64,000 nucleotides of DNA from Chimonanthus salicifolius (GCA_013350335.1 CM023539.1:25165043-25229042), one strand, 5' to 3'; counted from the first letter of the stretch, positions 1 through 12,946 are shown. Notes: a model not told the origin generated them from the letters alone. Translations and numbers: made by a program.

Positions 1-309
1 TCCCTTACAGGTAAGCAGTGTCAGGTCTCGCTTTCTGGTCCCATTTGGTCTTTTACATCATTCATTTCCATGGGTCCCATTTTCCATCCTATAGTCTAAT
101 AGTTTCTAACGCAACCTCTTAATACAAGTCAAGTTGAGTCTCCTCTCCTTAATCTACAAAGTTACGTGAGTTTCTCGATTTGCATGAACAAGAGAGAGAG
201 CCGGTCAAACTGATACAATTAAATAATAATAAGAGTTAGGGCACTGTTGATTTATCTTATGCTTGGCCTTACTGACAACTGAGTTGATTCGACTAACAAA
301 ACACATTTT
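1..309. other. AT-rich flank without recognisable gene
   Basis: This stretch is AT-rich and has no credible reading frame, RNA gene or splice-framed exon. It ends at a possible target duplication (ATTTT at 305-309) of the candidate LTR that follows. Confidence 0.4.
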
Positions 310-2137
310 TGTTAAAAATAATCTCAGAATTGAGAAGACGATGAATGAGGGTTAAAGCTTTGGTCTTTTAACCAGTAACGTTGTTCAATTTGCCCGACAA
401 TCTTTAATTTTGAAATTTTAATTTAAAATCATCTGGGTTGGATTTTAAACATCATTTAGAAAGTCATTTAAGTTTAAAACCCATTAAAATACTTTTCTCA
501 AAATTCATCAACCCTACATCAAAATAGTTTTTTTTTAAACCATATACTTAGATCTTACAAAACTACTTAGCTAAATAAGTTAATTTTTCAAATACTACAT
601 ATATCATTTAAAAGTGTTAAAATCTCAACATAAATAATTAAATAACTACTTGGTTAACCTAAATTTTTAATTACAATTATTTAATACCACCTAATGGTTT
701 GAAATAACTTCAGAAAGATCAAGGTTTTGAGCTATTAAATCAAATCTTAATGAAAACCAAAAGTGAAAAGAGGTAAGTGGTGCATTCAACATTAGGGTGC
801 CCAACGTGAACCACCTAAAAGGGGATTACCAGATCTGAGTATATAATATCTTACATAATTTACAAAAATTTGAATATCTAAAAGAAATTATAATTCATTT
901 AACCCACAACAAGTCAATAAAATATTTTATATTTTATACTAACTTAAATGTATAAGTAAACCATTAATTTACACTCAAAAACTAATCTAGAAGAGGTTAT
1001 TCGAGATTTAAAAGAGAAACTCATTTTCACTAAAATCTTTGAGAACAAAATTTGAAGCTCAAAACTATTCTATTTTACAAAAATAAAAGTCTCGGAGTTT
1101 CTAAAATTTCAAGTAGATGAACTTTCATACCTTGGCCATCAAATTCGATGGAGAAATGACTTGCTTTGAAAACCCACCAAAAAAGAACTCCAAAACACAG
1201 CTATTGTAACCGTTGGAAGAGGAAGGAAGAAGAAGAAATAAAAGAAAGGAAAAACAGTAAAGCAAAGAATGAATGAGAGAAAGTGGGTTTGACTTTTATT
1301 TTTCTTTTCCTTTCTATTATCTTCCTACCTACCTCACTTCCTCTCTTTACACAAAACCACCTTAGGTGGCTTGTGGAAGAGAAGCTCCCATGCCACCTAG
1401 GCTAGTGGCACTAGAGATGGTGAATAATCATTCATTTTTATAAATTTTTTATTTATTAAAACTTTGATAATTATCCATTCATAAATAAATCCAAAACTAT
1501 ATAACCTCCATAGTTTAGATAAATAAATTAAAACCAAATAATTACTATAGTTTAGGAAAATAAATTAAACCACTTTTTAGTTTAAAATTTTAAATCACAT
1601 GTTTAAAATATATTGAAAATCCAATGTTTTAATTAAAAATCACTTAAATACTAAATTTCAAAAATTAAAATAACATTTTGTAAAACTTCTGAATTTACAG
1701 TCGGGTCAAACAATTTTAATTGACAAAAACACTTCAAAATTCTGAGATGTTTCACACTCTTAAACATTTAAAAATTAATTTTTTATAAAATAGGGACACT
1801 CCTCCCAAATCAAAATCCACACTTCTACAAATCAAAATGTCAGCCTGAAAAATTCTTACGACTTGGAATTTTAAAACTAAATTAATGCGTGAAATTTGAG
1901 AATTTAAATACCTCAAATAATTTATTTTTCCAAACACAGATTATTTAAGGGCCTCAGTCAGAGAAAGTTTAAATCATTTCAACTTTGTCACTACACTTTA
2001 AACGAGTCGGATCAACTAAGATCGAGTCAAACTTTAAGTCTAAACAAAGCCCACTTGTTAATATTTTATATTAACACTAATCACAATTGACAACTAAATT
2101 CACATAATTCGACACTAATTTGGGTCGGGGTAATACA
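310..2137 (-). mobile_element. Candidate solo LTR, Ty3/gypsy type
   Basis: The right end reads GGGTCGGGGTAATACA, so on the minus strand the element begins TGTATTACCCCGACCC. That is the usual start of long Ty3/gypsy LTRs of the chromovirus kind, and it resembles the ends at 12946 and 16134. The proposed left end is TGTTAAAAATAATC at 310. ATTTT lies immediately before 310 and again after 2137, but this duplication is low-complexity and could be chance. No coding frame is present. The right end is fairly secure; the left end is a proposal. Confidence 0.42.
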
Positions 2138-2907
2138 ATTTTGTAATTCGAATTCCCTGTTTATTAATGAGATTCAAAGTGCGATGAAATATTTAGTTTA
2201 TGGTTTTCCAATTAAATGTATGTCTATATAATGAAAGTTGTGTTTTTAATTATTTTCTTTAAATTAATTACTATGGTCGAATTTTGTATGAGTGTTTTAA
2301 AATTAGATGTGAAGAAAATTTAAATCTAAATAGGACTTTCGTTTTGATTTCTAAGGCTTTTGTTATGCAAAAGTGCAATGAAAATTTAGGATCTGAACCA
2401 AACTTTTGTTTAGTCTATGGTCTGATTTTTGGATTATTCATTTGAAATCCATAGAATTAACTTTTAGAATACTTTTTAATTACATGACGTGAATGCAACA
2501 TTGTTTAGTTTATGTGAGCTATGATTCTATGCTTTAATCTTGTTATTAAAATATGGAAAAACAATGTCATCTTGATTTTTCTCGGACCAATTCCAATGTA
2601 TATATGTATTTTATTTGATTCTTTATTAAATTTATTTTCTTCTCCAATCCTGATTTAAATGGTGAACTAGGTTATGATTAAAAGGACTGTTTTTTTTATT
2701 AAATCTATGTTAGATCTAAGTTGTTTTTGGTTTTCTATTTAATTCACCAATGCAAGTTACAAATTAGATTTTTAAATTAAATAATTGGTTAATAATTGTA
2801 AATGCTTAAGATATATTTTTTGTAATTCCATTGGATTCGATCTCGCTCTCATTTACTATAATATCATATCGTTTATGCGCTTACGAGTACAAATGTAAAA
2901 TTTACAA
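2138..2907 (+). mobile_element. 3' part of an LTR related to the one at 8673-11266
   Basis: The last 90 bases (GGATTCGATCTCGCTCTC followed by ACGAGTACAAATG and ending TTTACAACA) match in order and spacing the end of the 2.6 kb LTR at 11170-11266 (GGGTTCGACCTCGCACTC ... TTTGCACATCAACA). This kind of LTR end, with a GGGTTCGACC block, is typical of Athila/Tat-type Ty3 elements. The start was not found; it may lie left of the candidate LTR at 310-2137, which would then be nested in it. Confidence 0.4.
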
Positions 2908-3198
2908 CAGTTAGGCGCCCATAATCTCCCAGTGAGTCAACACCCACATCTTAAGTCTCAACCATGACACCCAAAGTCAGAACTACTAGTAATCATACCA
3001 CCACATCCCTCAACAAAAATGTGGGCGAACAAATATTCAACCACTTGGCTCCCAAGGCAACCCAGTACATACTCAACGTACTCCACGACCACCCTACCTC
3101 TAGGGTCATCTCCACAGAAATTCACCCACACCACAGACCGGTACCACGAGTCAGTGTATTATAACCTAGCCATAAGGCCTGCTGGAGTTGTCTTCAAC
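2908..3198. repeat. Left part of a CA-rich degenerate minisatellite region split by a solo LTR
   Basis: The text ends GCTGGAGTTGTCTTCAAC, which is the unit of the minisatellite that resumes at 6374, so the LTR at 3199-6373 split the array. Further left, phrases such as GTGGGCGAACA and CCACTTGGCT are degenerate versions of the 95-bp unit. The short open frames here are by-products of the repeat and I do not regard them as genes. Confidence 0.6.
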
Positions 3199-6100
3199 TG
3201 TAACACCTGGAATTTTCAATGCATAAATATATTGGATTTTGTCTAGTTAAATTACTAAATTGGTTGAATTTAAGATTAGAAATTGAAATGAAACTTTGAT
3301 GGATAAGAATTGGGTCAATAGCCCAATTAAGACCCAACGGGTCTTCGATAAGGTTGAATTGAAAATAAATGGGTAAGCCTTAAATAAATGGGTCAAATGC
3401 TCAATGGGGACCCAATGGGTCATGATGAGCTGATTTGTAAGTAATTGGGTGAGGTGGCAGGTAAGTGATATGTTCAAGGTGGGACCCCAAGGGCCATGTA
3501 TTATGGTCGATCATGTCATGGCTGATTTGGTCAACCATGAAGGAGTTCAATTGAATTAAGTTATTGTTAAGTTGAAGAATAAGTTGAATTGAGTTAAATA
3601 AGTTGAGTTGGCAAATGAGTCCAAATGAATTAAGATATTGTTTGAGTTGAATTCAAGATTAAATTGCTTGAGTTAAAGTGAGTTGAATAGAGTTGAGTTG
3701 AGATGAGTGAGTTGAAATAGAAATGGAAAAGTTTCCATCTCAAGGGGTGTCAAACCCATGACACGTTGGGAATGCCAAGGGATGCCTTGGTTTGAGTCAA
3801 GGGTCTCCTTGGTTAAGTCAAGGGACACCTTGATTAGAGAAACCATTAAGGAAGGGATTGAAAGGTCTTGGACTGTTATACAAAAGACACCGCCCAAGGG
3901 GCTGCTCACACCTTGGCCGATCATCTCTCCTTTGAGAGCAAAGAGATTTCCATCTTCTTTTCTCTCTCCCTCTTCCATTTTCGTTGCTAGACTTGAAGAT
4001 CACTGAAGAACAAAGAAAGGAGGAGTAGAGAAAGAACATACCAAAAGAAAAAAACAGAAGATGGGAAAGAAGGTAAGGTTTTGAGTTAACAATTTAGGAT
4101 TAAGATTAAGCGAAACCATAGATTTGGCCATAATTTGGCCGAACCTATGGGTTCCATGGCTGGTTGAAATAGATGGCCAGATGGTTATAAGACCATAGAA
4201 TTAGGAATCCATCTAGAGGATGGTGATGGACTGAAACAAAGATGGAACGATATTTGAATCCATGTTATAAACCAAAGGTTGGAAGAATAATGGACAAGAC
4301 CCTAGCTTGGGCTAGTGGGTAGAGTATGCCACTGATTTTGAAGAATGGATGATGTTATATATGTTTTAAAATAATAAGGAATGAATTCCATGAAGAAGGG
4401 TCAAGCCAAATTTGCAAACCAAAGATACTGACAAACAGTAAGTAGACTGAATCTATGATTCAGTCGACTTAACTGAAGTTGGCCGAGACAGAAAAGAGTT
4501 CTGGAAGTTTCAGCCGACTGAATCTTGTGATTTAGTCGACTGAACATGAACTGGATTTAAATATAACGGATACTTTGGGTTTCAGCCGACTGAATCTATG
4601 ATTCAGTCTACTAAATGTAGACTTGTTGAGCACGTAAAAGGTCGGTTGGAGATTCAGCCGACTGAATGTTTCATTCAGTCGATTGAATGTGGAATGGTTG
4701 AATAAACAATATATCTGGTCCAAAGTCAGCCAACTGAATATATGATTCAGTCGACTGAATGTATGTTGACCAAGAATACAGAAGGTTTGACTCAGGGTCA
4801 GCCGACAGAATTTATGATTCAGCCGACTGAAAGGTTACGAGTCTGGGTAAGAACAGTTCCGAGTTGGAGTTCAGCAGACTGAAAGTATATTTCAGTCTAC
4901 TGAAAGTCTGCGGGTAAAGTAGAGAACAGTAATCGGGCAGGTTTCAGCCGACTGAATCCTTGATTCAGTCGACTGAAATATATATATATTTAGGTAAATT
5001 TCCAGAAACCTCTGATTATCCGGTATGTTGTAATATTGATGGAAATAAAAATAAACAATCAAATTAATATATATGGTTGGATTTGATAAGGTAACGAAGT
5101 TCGATTCGTGTAACCATTGGCATTATTCCTATGAAACAAGGAAAGGACAGTAAATCAGACGTTGGTAGGATTCATACCTTGTTGAGATGCATATGGATCA
5201 TTTATATTACTGTTTTTTTTTTATTTAAGTACAACATTTATTTTGGTAAATCAAATGGAATATGTTTCATGAACTGTTTTCAATGTATTATGTTTTTTGA
5301 TACAAAATGACATTTGTGCATCCATAATCTCATGCATGGCATGGAAGGGAATATATGGGGCAATAATTCAAGTTATGAGCTGTCCGGACATGACTTGGGC
5401 CTTGAAACTAGCTTGGAAGAAGCTATGTGATCCATTGTTATATTGGCCTTGTCCGGGATTGCTAGATAGGAGCACGGCGTAATTTAGGCCAGAGAGCTCT
5501 GGGGTAACCAGTCCAAAAACCCTACGCAGAGGGAGGAGTCCACGCTCCATCGGTAATTCCGATTAACACATGTGGGGAGGTATGACAGTGACCTGGTGGT
5601 GCCGTCACAAAACACTGCGGATGTAAATGACCAAGGGAACACCTTGATATGGTTTTATCATATATCAAGGAAAATGTTGTTATGATTTGTATGATGTTTG
5701 ATATGGAGATTGGGTGGGGGATCATTGGCATATGACAGCCATGACATTGACATATACGTGAGCATGATTTGGATATGATTATCATGCGCTGATTTTGATA
5801 CTATGATATGTTGATAGTTTTTAATATGATACTCTTATTCTGATTTTTACATTGATCCTATATGTGTATGACCCTATTTGGAATTCCTACTGGGCGCGTT
5901 GACAAATGCCCTACTTCTACCCTTTAGATGATGGAACAGTGAATGGAAAGGACGATGGACGTGAAAGAAGCCAAGCTTAGGAGCTGGGGCAGATTCTATT
6001 TATTTTGCTTAATTTATTTGGGAACAATGTATTTGAGATAATTAGCATTTGGGATTGTAATAACTAGATTTATTTTGCTATGGTTGAATGATGATTATTT

Positions 6101-6373
6101 GAGATTAAGTTAATTTATATTGATTGGCTTCATTGCATATAATATCATGTTTAGTGGATGGTTTCCATTCATATAATATTTCCGCAGTAAATCGTTAACG
6201 TGTGAACTGTTTTGTAGACTTGGTCCACGCACACGTATCGTTGACCAGTTAAGGGTTGGGTTTGGAAACCTGAACTTAGATCGCGTCGTGACGTTCCCGC
6301 TCTCTCTCACTCTTTATTTAAAAAAAAAAATATACTCTGATTTTCGGCCAGTGAAAAAGGGCGGGGCGTTACA
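3199..6373 (+). mobile_element. Solo LTR of a Ty3/gypsy (Tekay/Del-like) element
   Basis: It begins TGTAACACCTGG and ends GGGCGGGGCGTTACA, the classic ends of long chromovirus LTRs. It is flanked by TCAAC (3194-3198) and TCAAT (6374-6378), a 5-bp target duplication with one change. The flanking minisatellite text continues smoothly when the LTR is left out, which independently confirms the boundaries. The length of 3175 bp suits Tekay/Del LTRs. No PBS or coding region is attached, so it is a solo LTR left by LTR-LTR recombination. It contains an eight-unit array of palindromes at 4441-4980. Lineage is inferred from ends and length only. Confidence 0.85.
4441..4980. repeat. Eight 72-bp repeats, each with a pair of TCAGTCGACTGA-type palindromes
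   Basis: Eight dyads follow each other with the GACTG of the first word at 4445, 4516, 4588, 4660, 4732, 4804, 4877 and 4950, that is every 71-73 bp. Each dyad has a left word (CAGCCGACTGAAT or variant) and a right word (ATTCAGTCGACTGAA), centres 21-22 bp apart. The pair itself forms a larger imperfect palindrome. The roughly 35-40 bases between dyads differ strongly from unit to unit while their length is kept. Confidence 0.93.
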
Positions 6374-6930
6374 TCAATCGTACTAGCGGGCTCTATCCTC
6401 AACCGTACCAATAACCACTGGAGTTGTCCTCCACCGTGCCAGCGGGAGCTACCCTCAACCGCACCAATAACTATGGGAGTTGTCCTCCACCGTGCCAGCG
6501 GGAGCTACCCTCAACCGCACCAATAACCATGGGAGTTGCCCTCCACCATGCCAATGGGAGCTGTCCTCAACTGCACCATCCTCGACCGATGTGTGGGTGA
6601 ACACACCCTCAATCCACTCAGTTATCAAGGTATCGTAAACCACACCAGCGGGAGCTGTCCTCAACCGTATCATCCCTCGACTGATGTGTGGGCGAACACA
6701 CCCTCAGCCCACTCGGTCATCCATGTATCATAAACCATACCAGCGGGAGCTTGTCCTTAACCTCACTATTCCTCGACCGATGTGTGGGCAAACACACACT
6801 CAACCCACTCGGTCATCCAGGGATCATAAACCATACCAGCAGGAGCTGTCCTCAACCGCACCATCCCTTGACCTATGTGTGGGCGAACACATCCTCAACC
6901 CACTCGGTCATCCAGGGATCATAAACTACC
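6374..6930. repeat. Minisatellite with 56-bp and then 95-bp units
   Basis: From about 6378 to 6550 a unit of 56 bp repeats (CCGTGCCAGCGGGAGCT at 6434 and 6490, CCATGCC at 6546). From about 6550 to 6930 the unit expands to 95-96 bp by adding a block with GATGTGTGGGCGAACAC and CACTCGGTCATCCAGG (CCAGC at 6645, 6740 and 6836). Overlapping open frames here are created by the repeat. Comparable short sub-repeats sit inside the gypsy LTR at 14.1 kb, so this may be the tandem part of another old LTR. Confidence 0.85.
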
Positions 6931-8170
6931 ATCCCACCCTTTGGTCTTCACGTGAACGAACCACTTAACCCATCAAACCATTAGAGATGCCTCATCCATC
7001 ATGCACTTGGATACCGTGTCTATAATGACCTCTAAGTCTGTCCTGGGCGAGCCAACACTCAACCCAAAAGCTTCCCTGAGGTTTCCATGACCACCTCACA
7101 ACTTATCCCTCTTGGGACCCTCGAGTACCTCGTCCCTCCAAACCGAACCATGTCCCTCCCATATGTGTGTCCGAAGATCACAGTGACAGACCTGATAGTC
7201 CATTCCATACTAAGGAGTACATGATGTGGGCATCAGTGAAGGTGGGTCCAAGCCCTATACATATAAAGTCAAGCCCATGATCTGGCCCAGGCCTTGGCCC
7301 CAATAAGCTGCCAAGATCTATTCAATCCAGCTTTGTGGACCTACACAAGTCAAGCCCAGCAAAGCAGGCCCAAAGGCCCAAGGAGGTGTACACATTGCAG
7401 TTGACTCATCCTGAGTCAAACATCCCAACAAATTCCATAATTCTAAGCAAGTTAGGATTAGGTATGATTTAACGATGGGGAGTTTGGATAGTAGTTGCTT
7501 TATTTGTTTTTATTTTATTAGAAACTATAGGTATTCAACTAGGAATTGTTATTCTACTCACAATTGAATATGGAGGGTCGGCTCCATTATTTCAATATTA
7601 TCTAGTGGGTAGTTTTTCTATATAAAGCATTGTAATCAATGAGTAAGGGATGAGTTTTTTTTATAATAAAAGTTTATTTTTTTCTTTACAAATGATGGAA
7701 TGTTTGTGAAATTTTGTTGTTGCACAGCCAGCAAGATTATTGTAGAGTTCTGGCCCAAGCCATGTGTAGACATAGATTTGCAACCCTAGTCTAAGCAACA
7801 AGCGTGTGTTGCTGTTTGAAGGCTATTCTAAGAGTGGAGGTGACTTGGGATTTCATCTATATCACTAGTTTAGCAGATACCTTCATTGGAAGCCAGGACC
7901 AGATTCGTCAGGTTGGTTTTATCATGTTCAAGACAGCTCTAGAGCAGTTTCAAGTGGCCAGATTTCAGGCCCAGTTACAGGTATTCTTTTGATTTCGGTT
8001 CAGTAGGTTGATCCAAGACAATATTACAGATCCATTTCCTATTTTGCGTTTGGGCTCTAAGGACGTGTGAGACAACCAAGTTTGGGAGCTGTCATATGGT
8101 TATTGTATGGGTTATTCAAGTCATTGTCAAGCTTCTGCGTAGTAATCGGGTATTCGACAATTTATTTATC
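6931..8170. other. Repeat-derived noncoding DNA, no gene seen
   Basis: The CA-rich text of the minisatellite fades out by about 7200. Around 7500-7720 there is LTR-U5-like text (a short AT-rich 'TATATAAAGCATTG' stretch followed by AATAAAAGTTTATTTT) that recurs at about 13300-13340. An open frame at 7804-7992 matches nothing I know. I see no promoter, RNA gene or exon. Confidence 0.4.
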
Positions 8171-8485
8171 TTAGCCTACATCAGTACATCTGTCCCACCA
8201 CAGGATAATCCATAGCTCAAGCATGCATCTAAAGCACGGTTTCCCATGACTTTCCAGCCCTAACTAACCGACAAGTTAGGGCGAGTCTCTAAATTATGAT
8301 GTAGCCTAGTTCTCATGCCCCACCGACATTCCATGTACACTAGCTACATGCATGCATAGTTATCTCTACGCATGTTATCAACAAAGCATGTCACATAATA
8401 CTTAGATATATTCTACCATTTATTGCATGTTATCAATCAAACATGTAACATGTTATTATCTAAAGCATATCACTTATAGCCACTG

Positions 8486-8486
<1 letters not shown>

Positions 8487-8518
<32 letters not shown>
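8487..8518. repeat. (AT)n microsatellite
   Basis: This is an uninterrupted run of about 16 AT dinucleotides inside the interrupted gypsy LTR. Confidence 0.9.
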
Positions 8519-8522
<4 letters not shown>

Positions 8523-8672
8523 ATACCACATAAATCATGCAGCATGTTATCACATTGTCAAACTCATCATGTTATAACATTTGGCAACCTCACAGGTTAT
8601 TACGTAATCGAATAGCATGTTATTACACAATGCACATCATAATATTATCCAACCAACATATTATCAGGATAT

Positions 8673-11266
8673 TGTTGAGCACTGAAATATTACATTTTTA
8701 CCAATGATTATTGGACCAATTAGCTCTCAATTCTGTGTATATTGGTGCATTTAATATAATTTCTTAGTTTTGCAGATAAAAATGGAGAGTTTAGGAAAAT
8801 AATCTTAAAACAGTGGATAATTGCAAGTTTGGTGCTTAATTCAGAAGACCTAGAATTTTTATGATTAATTTCACTCCACTTTTAGGGTTTTCATGTAAAT
8901 TGGTTACTCTAAATCCAGTTATGAAAGTCTAGATTATATCAATATTTTAGATTTTAAAATGGTGAAGTTAATTATTTAATTCTAGAAGAGAAAACCTATA
9001 ATTCAAGAGGCAAAGGCTAAAATTCAAGATTAATGGGCCAGAGATCCACTTCAATTGGGCCATGCTAAGCTTTACAGGCTATCATTGGGCCAGGCAATAG
9101 GCAATCCATGCATATATCACAGATGGGCCAGGCCAATGTGCACTCCAAAGTCCAACAAAGACCCAAGTCCTCAAGCTCAACTCCAAAATCCAATGGAGGC
9201 CCAGGTGCTCATTTATAGATCCAAAACCCAAGTCCATAACCAAGTCATACGCCCAAGCCTTGTCCATTTCCTTATCAATCCACATCTTCCAATCTCCTCT
9301 CCAATGCAATCTTAACCAATCATCTTCATCCCTTAATCCTAACCATCTCATGCATCAAAATTAGGTTAAAACCTAGAGCCACCTATCAAATCCAACCCAT
9401 ACATTCATGACATCAAATCTAGGCCATCCAACCTATCCATCACCTAGATCAACTTTAGGACCACAACCATCCATACATCATTTCATCATCGATCCATTTA
9501 GATCAACCATCACTCTAAAGCCATTAGATTTAGGACATTTCATTACAACCATCCACGTCATGCATACATTTTAGGTAAACCCTAGAGCCACCATGCTAAT
9601 CCATTGCATACATACATCATGTTAGATCTAGGCCATTCATTCTATCATCCATCTATCTTAACCTTTAAATCATAACCCTCCATTAAGAAACTTACCATTC
9701 ATATAATTTATTTCACCTAATAACCCTTAGAGCCATTAGATCTTAACCCAAAGCAGTCTAAGCCATTCACTCATAAAAACCCTAGATCTAGAATAACTTG
9801 CATCCCATGCCATGCCACATCACCTACACCTCATCCCCAATCCACAAAGCCTCCACATGATTTTGCACAATCTCTCCACTATCCCATGCGTATATCACAT
9901 TAGTCAACCCTCCATGTCATCTTCTTATCATCTATCCATTCATTCATTTCATCTTTTAATCCCCACCATTCATTGCATAAACCCTAATCCTACATAGTGA
10001 AATTCGCCCATGCCATGTCATACTCAATCCATATCCTATTTTCTCTCCTTCCCTTCTTGCACTCCAAGTTAACTTAGCCCTCCAAGCTAGCTTGGATCCC
10101 AAGCAGCTAAAATCGTGTGCATGCCCTAGAAAACCTAGTTTTCCATCTTAAAATCCAATCCATCCAAATTCATTAAGATCTAATCCAAGCCTTTCATTCA
10201 TAACTTAAACGAAGATTTAATCTACGCCGTCCATTCCAACCCTGAGCCTATAAATAGAGCTATAAGCACAACACAAAATTCGAATTTGACCTGGAGCTCA
10301 AGAGAAGCAAAGGCTGAGGAGAAAAGATCAAAAGACAAAAAGACAGGAGGTCCCACACTTTACAAGTGAGAGTTGTAAATTTACGTCTCCATTTTGTTTT
10401 CTTGTACTTAATTTTATTAATGCCTATACTTGAATTCTTCCATGAAATAAATAAGAAATGTGCCATTAGAATCCTAGAAAGTCTGATTATTCAGACTTCT
10501 TTTTATACTCTCTTTTGCTTTTAATTTTGTATTCTTTGTTTGATTAAATGACTTAGGTTATAAGAGTTAAATCTAAGAACTAGACTTTAATTAGATTAAA
10601 GATTATGAATTTTAATTAAATGGTGTAAATTGATATTTGAATTCTAAGCGTGAATTTCATATCTAGATCTCTTATTTGTTTATTTATTTTGGGCGATAAG
10701 AGAAAAAAATCCATAACTACCTTTAAATTATGCATTTATTTATCTTGTCATTTACATTATTTGTTAATTTTTTCTTGTCTTTAGTTACATTAGTTACTTT
10801 GTATGTTTGTTGTATAAAAATTATTTAATTCATGTTTTTGTTGTGAATCTTGTATATAATTTTTAATTATTTTATTCTTTGAATTCAAACTCTCTCTCTC
10901 TGGATTCTTTAACTAGGGTTGGAGTTGTGATGTTTTGATCTTAAAACATGTGATTTTAAATTAAGATGAGGCTACCATTATTCTTGTTTCACCAATTTAA
11001 TAAAAAAAAAAGGAATTTAATTCTCGACATGTTACATTTATAAGTTAGATAATAATGGTGTTAGTTTTGACTTTTAAAAGATCTAAATTAAAAAGTGTAA
11101 TTCCATGAATTTGATTTATTAAGATTACATCTTTTTAAAGGTACCAATTTAATTTAAGCATATATTTTGTGGATTTCCTTTGGGTTCGACCTCGCACTCA
11201 ATTGATATACTATTAAATGTTTTGTGCACTAGCGAGATTTATAAATGTAAACTTTGCACATCAACA
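8673..11266 (+). mobile_element. 2.6 kb solo LTR (Athila/Tat-like Ty3) nested in another LTR
   Basis: It begins TGTTGAGCACTG and ends TTTGCACATCAACA, so the outer bases TGTTGA/TCAACA are inverted. GATAT (8668-8672) and GATTT (11267-11271) flank it, a 5-bp target duplication with one change. The interrupted host LTR rejoins across it. Its 3' end has the GGGTTCGACCTCG block typical of Athila/Tat LTRs. A TATA box at 10249-10257 places U3 to the left and R-U5 to the right, giving + orientation. No internal region is attached. Confidence 0.78.
10249..10257 (+). promoter_or_regulatory. TATA box of the nested LTR
   Basis: TATAAATAG lies about 1.0 kb before the LTR end in a GC-richer context (CCTGAGCCTATAAATAGAGC). 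The position suits the LTR promoter. Activity is inferred only. Confidence 0.5.
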
Positions 11267-12946
11267 GATTTCAACCATCATGTTATCATATTACTCAACC
11301 AACATGCTATCACAATTATTTTGACACAAGTATGCCCAAAGAGATCCCTTGCCACATCAATCATCACAACTATTTTCCTTGCCGAGTGCTCAAATCGCAT
11401 AAGGGCCCCCATTCCTCGTACCCCATGTCAAAACGATTATAGGATAATATATGTTTTTCATGTATGATACAACAAGTGTGATGAGTCCCCTCACCGGTGT
11501 GCATCTTTCGAAAATCAAGTGATAAAAATAGGTCAGATGGTTCAAGGAAGCAACGCACTGGCCACCCGGCTTGAGAAGCTAGGATGAGTTCGCAAAACTG
11601 GCACAGTCCCGCAAAACTGGGACGATCCCACAAATCTGGCCGCAAAGGGGTTTACGAACGATCCAGAATAAGTCTGAAAACAAGGCAGAAAAACTTAAGA
11701 AACAATCTCTGAAACGGGCAAGGAACGAGCCTAAAATGGGCCTAAAACAGGATGGATCGGGCCTGAAATGTGTCGGGCCAAGAAGATGGGTTGGGGCTGA
11801 CTGGATCTGTTGGGCCAAAGAGAGGTTGGGCTCGAGTTAGGCTTGGTGGGCCTGAGAAACTGGGTCGAATCTGATGGGTCTGCTCAACTGGGCCTCAATA
11901 TGGGCTGGGCCTAGACTGAACTGCTGGGTTTGGACTTTGCCCAACTGAACTTGGGTCAATGAGCTCGGATCAAGTTGGGCTTGACTGAGCTGGGGCGAAC
12001 TTGGGAGAGTTGGGCTTGGTGAAACTAGGCTAGGCTGGCTCGAGTTAAGTAGGTCTGCTGGGTCGGGCCTGGGTTGAGAAAAGTCTGGGACCGAGCCCAG
12101 TTGAGTCGACTCAACAACTAGCTGGAGTCAACCCAACAACTCAGTAGAGAAGGGGGGAAAAGAAGGAAAAGTAGGAAAAGAAAAGAAAGATGGAAGAAGA
12201 GGGGAAATGAGAGGAAAAATAGGGGAAAACGAGGGAAATGAGAGGAAAAATAGGAAGAAGGCGAACGAGAGGGAGAGGGAAATCTAAGAGTACCTGGGTT
12301 AGGCCGGGACTGGCTGGAAGCAGAAACAATGGCGGGGTTGCAGGCATTCATCCAAACAGTGAAAGGGCGAGTCCAGGTGAAGTAGCAATAGGAGATGACA
12401 TATTAGAGAGAAGATGGAGAGATGCCATAGGGAAGAGAGAACAAAGAGTGGCAGCAGAGAGAGAGAGGGAGACGTGGCGGCAGCGAGGAAAGAGGGCTGT
12501 AAGAGAGAGGAAGGTGGGCACGATGGCAGCTGTACTAACTGAGGGAAGGAGAGAGATTAGAGAAGAATGACAGAGAATGAGGGAAAATGGTGTTTGGCGG
12601 CACTGTTGTGCGAGAGAGAAGAAGAATTTAAGGGTTAGGGTTTTAGGGGGGTTTAGGTTTTTTTTTTTTACCTTCAAAACAAGGAAAACTTGAAATTTCA
12701 AAATGGACAGTGTTTCCAAAATCCAAACTGAAACCCATTAGAAATTGAATGTCGAACATCGGAGGAGAAATTCATGTGATTTTCAAACTTTTTGTATGAT
12801 GAAATTTGTAATAATTTAAAATTACTAAAATGCCCTTCGAATCTTCGAACTCGAAACTGAACAAACCAGGGCCCACCACAGAGCCCACACTCTCCCCACT
12901 GCTACCAAGACCCTAAAAAATAAAAAAATCGGGTCGGGTCATTACA

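Larger units (their letters stand above)
8171..12946 (-). mobile_element. Solo Ty3/gypsy LTR, interrupted by the LTR at 8673-11266
   Basis: The right end reads GGGTCGGGTCATTACA (12946); on the minus strand it starts TGTAATGACCCGACCC. The text before it (CCACACTCTCCCCACTGCTACC) matches the end of the LTR at 16134, so both belong to one family. The two halves (about 8171-8672 and 11267-12946) continue each other across the nested LTR: both have runs of CATGTTATCA / CAACCAACATG phrases. The left boundary is uncertain. The sequence after 12946 starts GTTGT, and an exact GTTGT occurs at 7716-7720, but the adjoining text is not clearly LTR-like. A GGGCT-rich stretch (11770-12090) is followed by one palindrome word (GAGTCGACTC) and a degenerate second. 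Confidence 0.55.

Noticed and set aside
245..2907. TGTTGA at 245 as the start of the LTR ending at 2907
   Set aside because: Sequence after 245 does not resemble the start of the related LTR at 8673, and the flanking bases do not match as a target duplication.
12118..12719. Overlapping open frames of 68-123 codons on both strands
   Set aside because: They arise from purine-rich, low-complexity LTR sequence (AGAGAGGGA-type). They show no domain and have a biased Arg/Glu or Leu/Ser/Phe composition.
7721..12946. Extending the interrupted gypsy LTR to 7721 because of GTTGT at 7716-7720
   Set aside because: The sequence at 7721-7800 looks like a continuation of the flanking LTR-U5-type text shared with about 13.3-13.4 kb, so the 5-base match may be chance.
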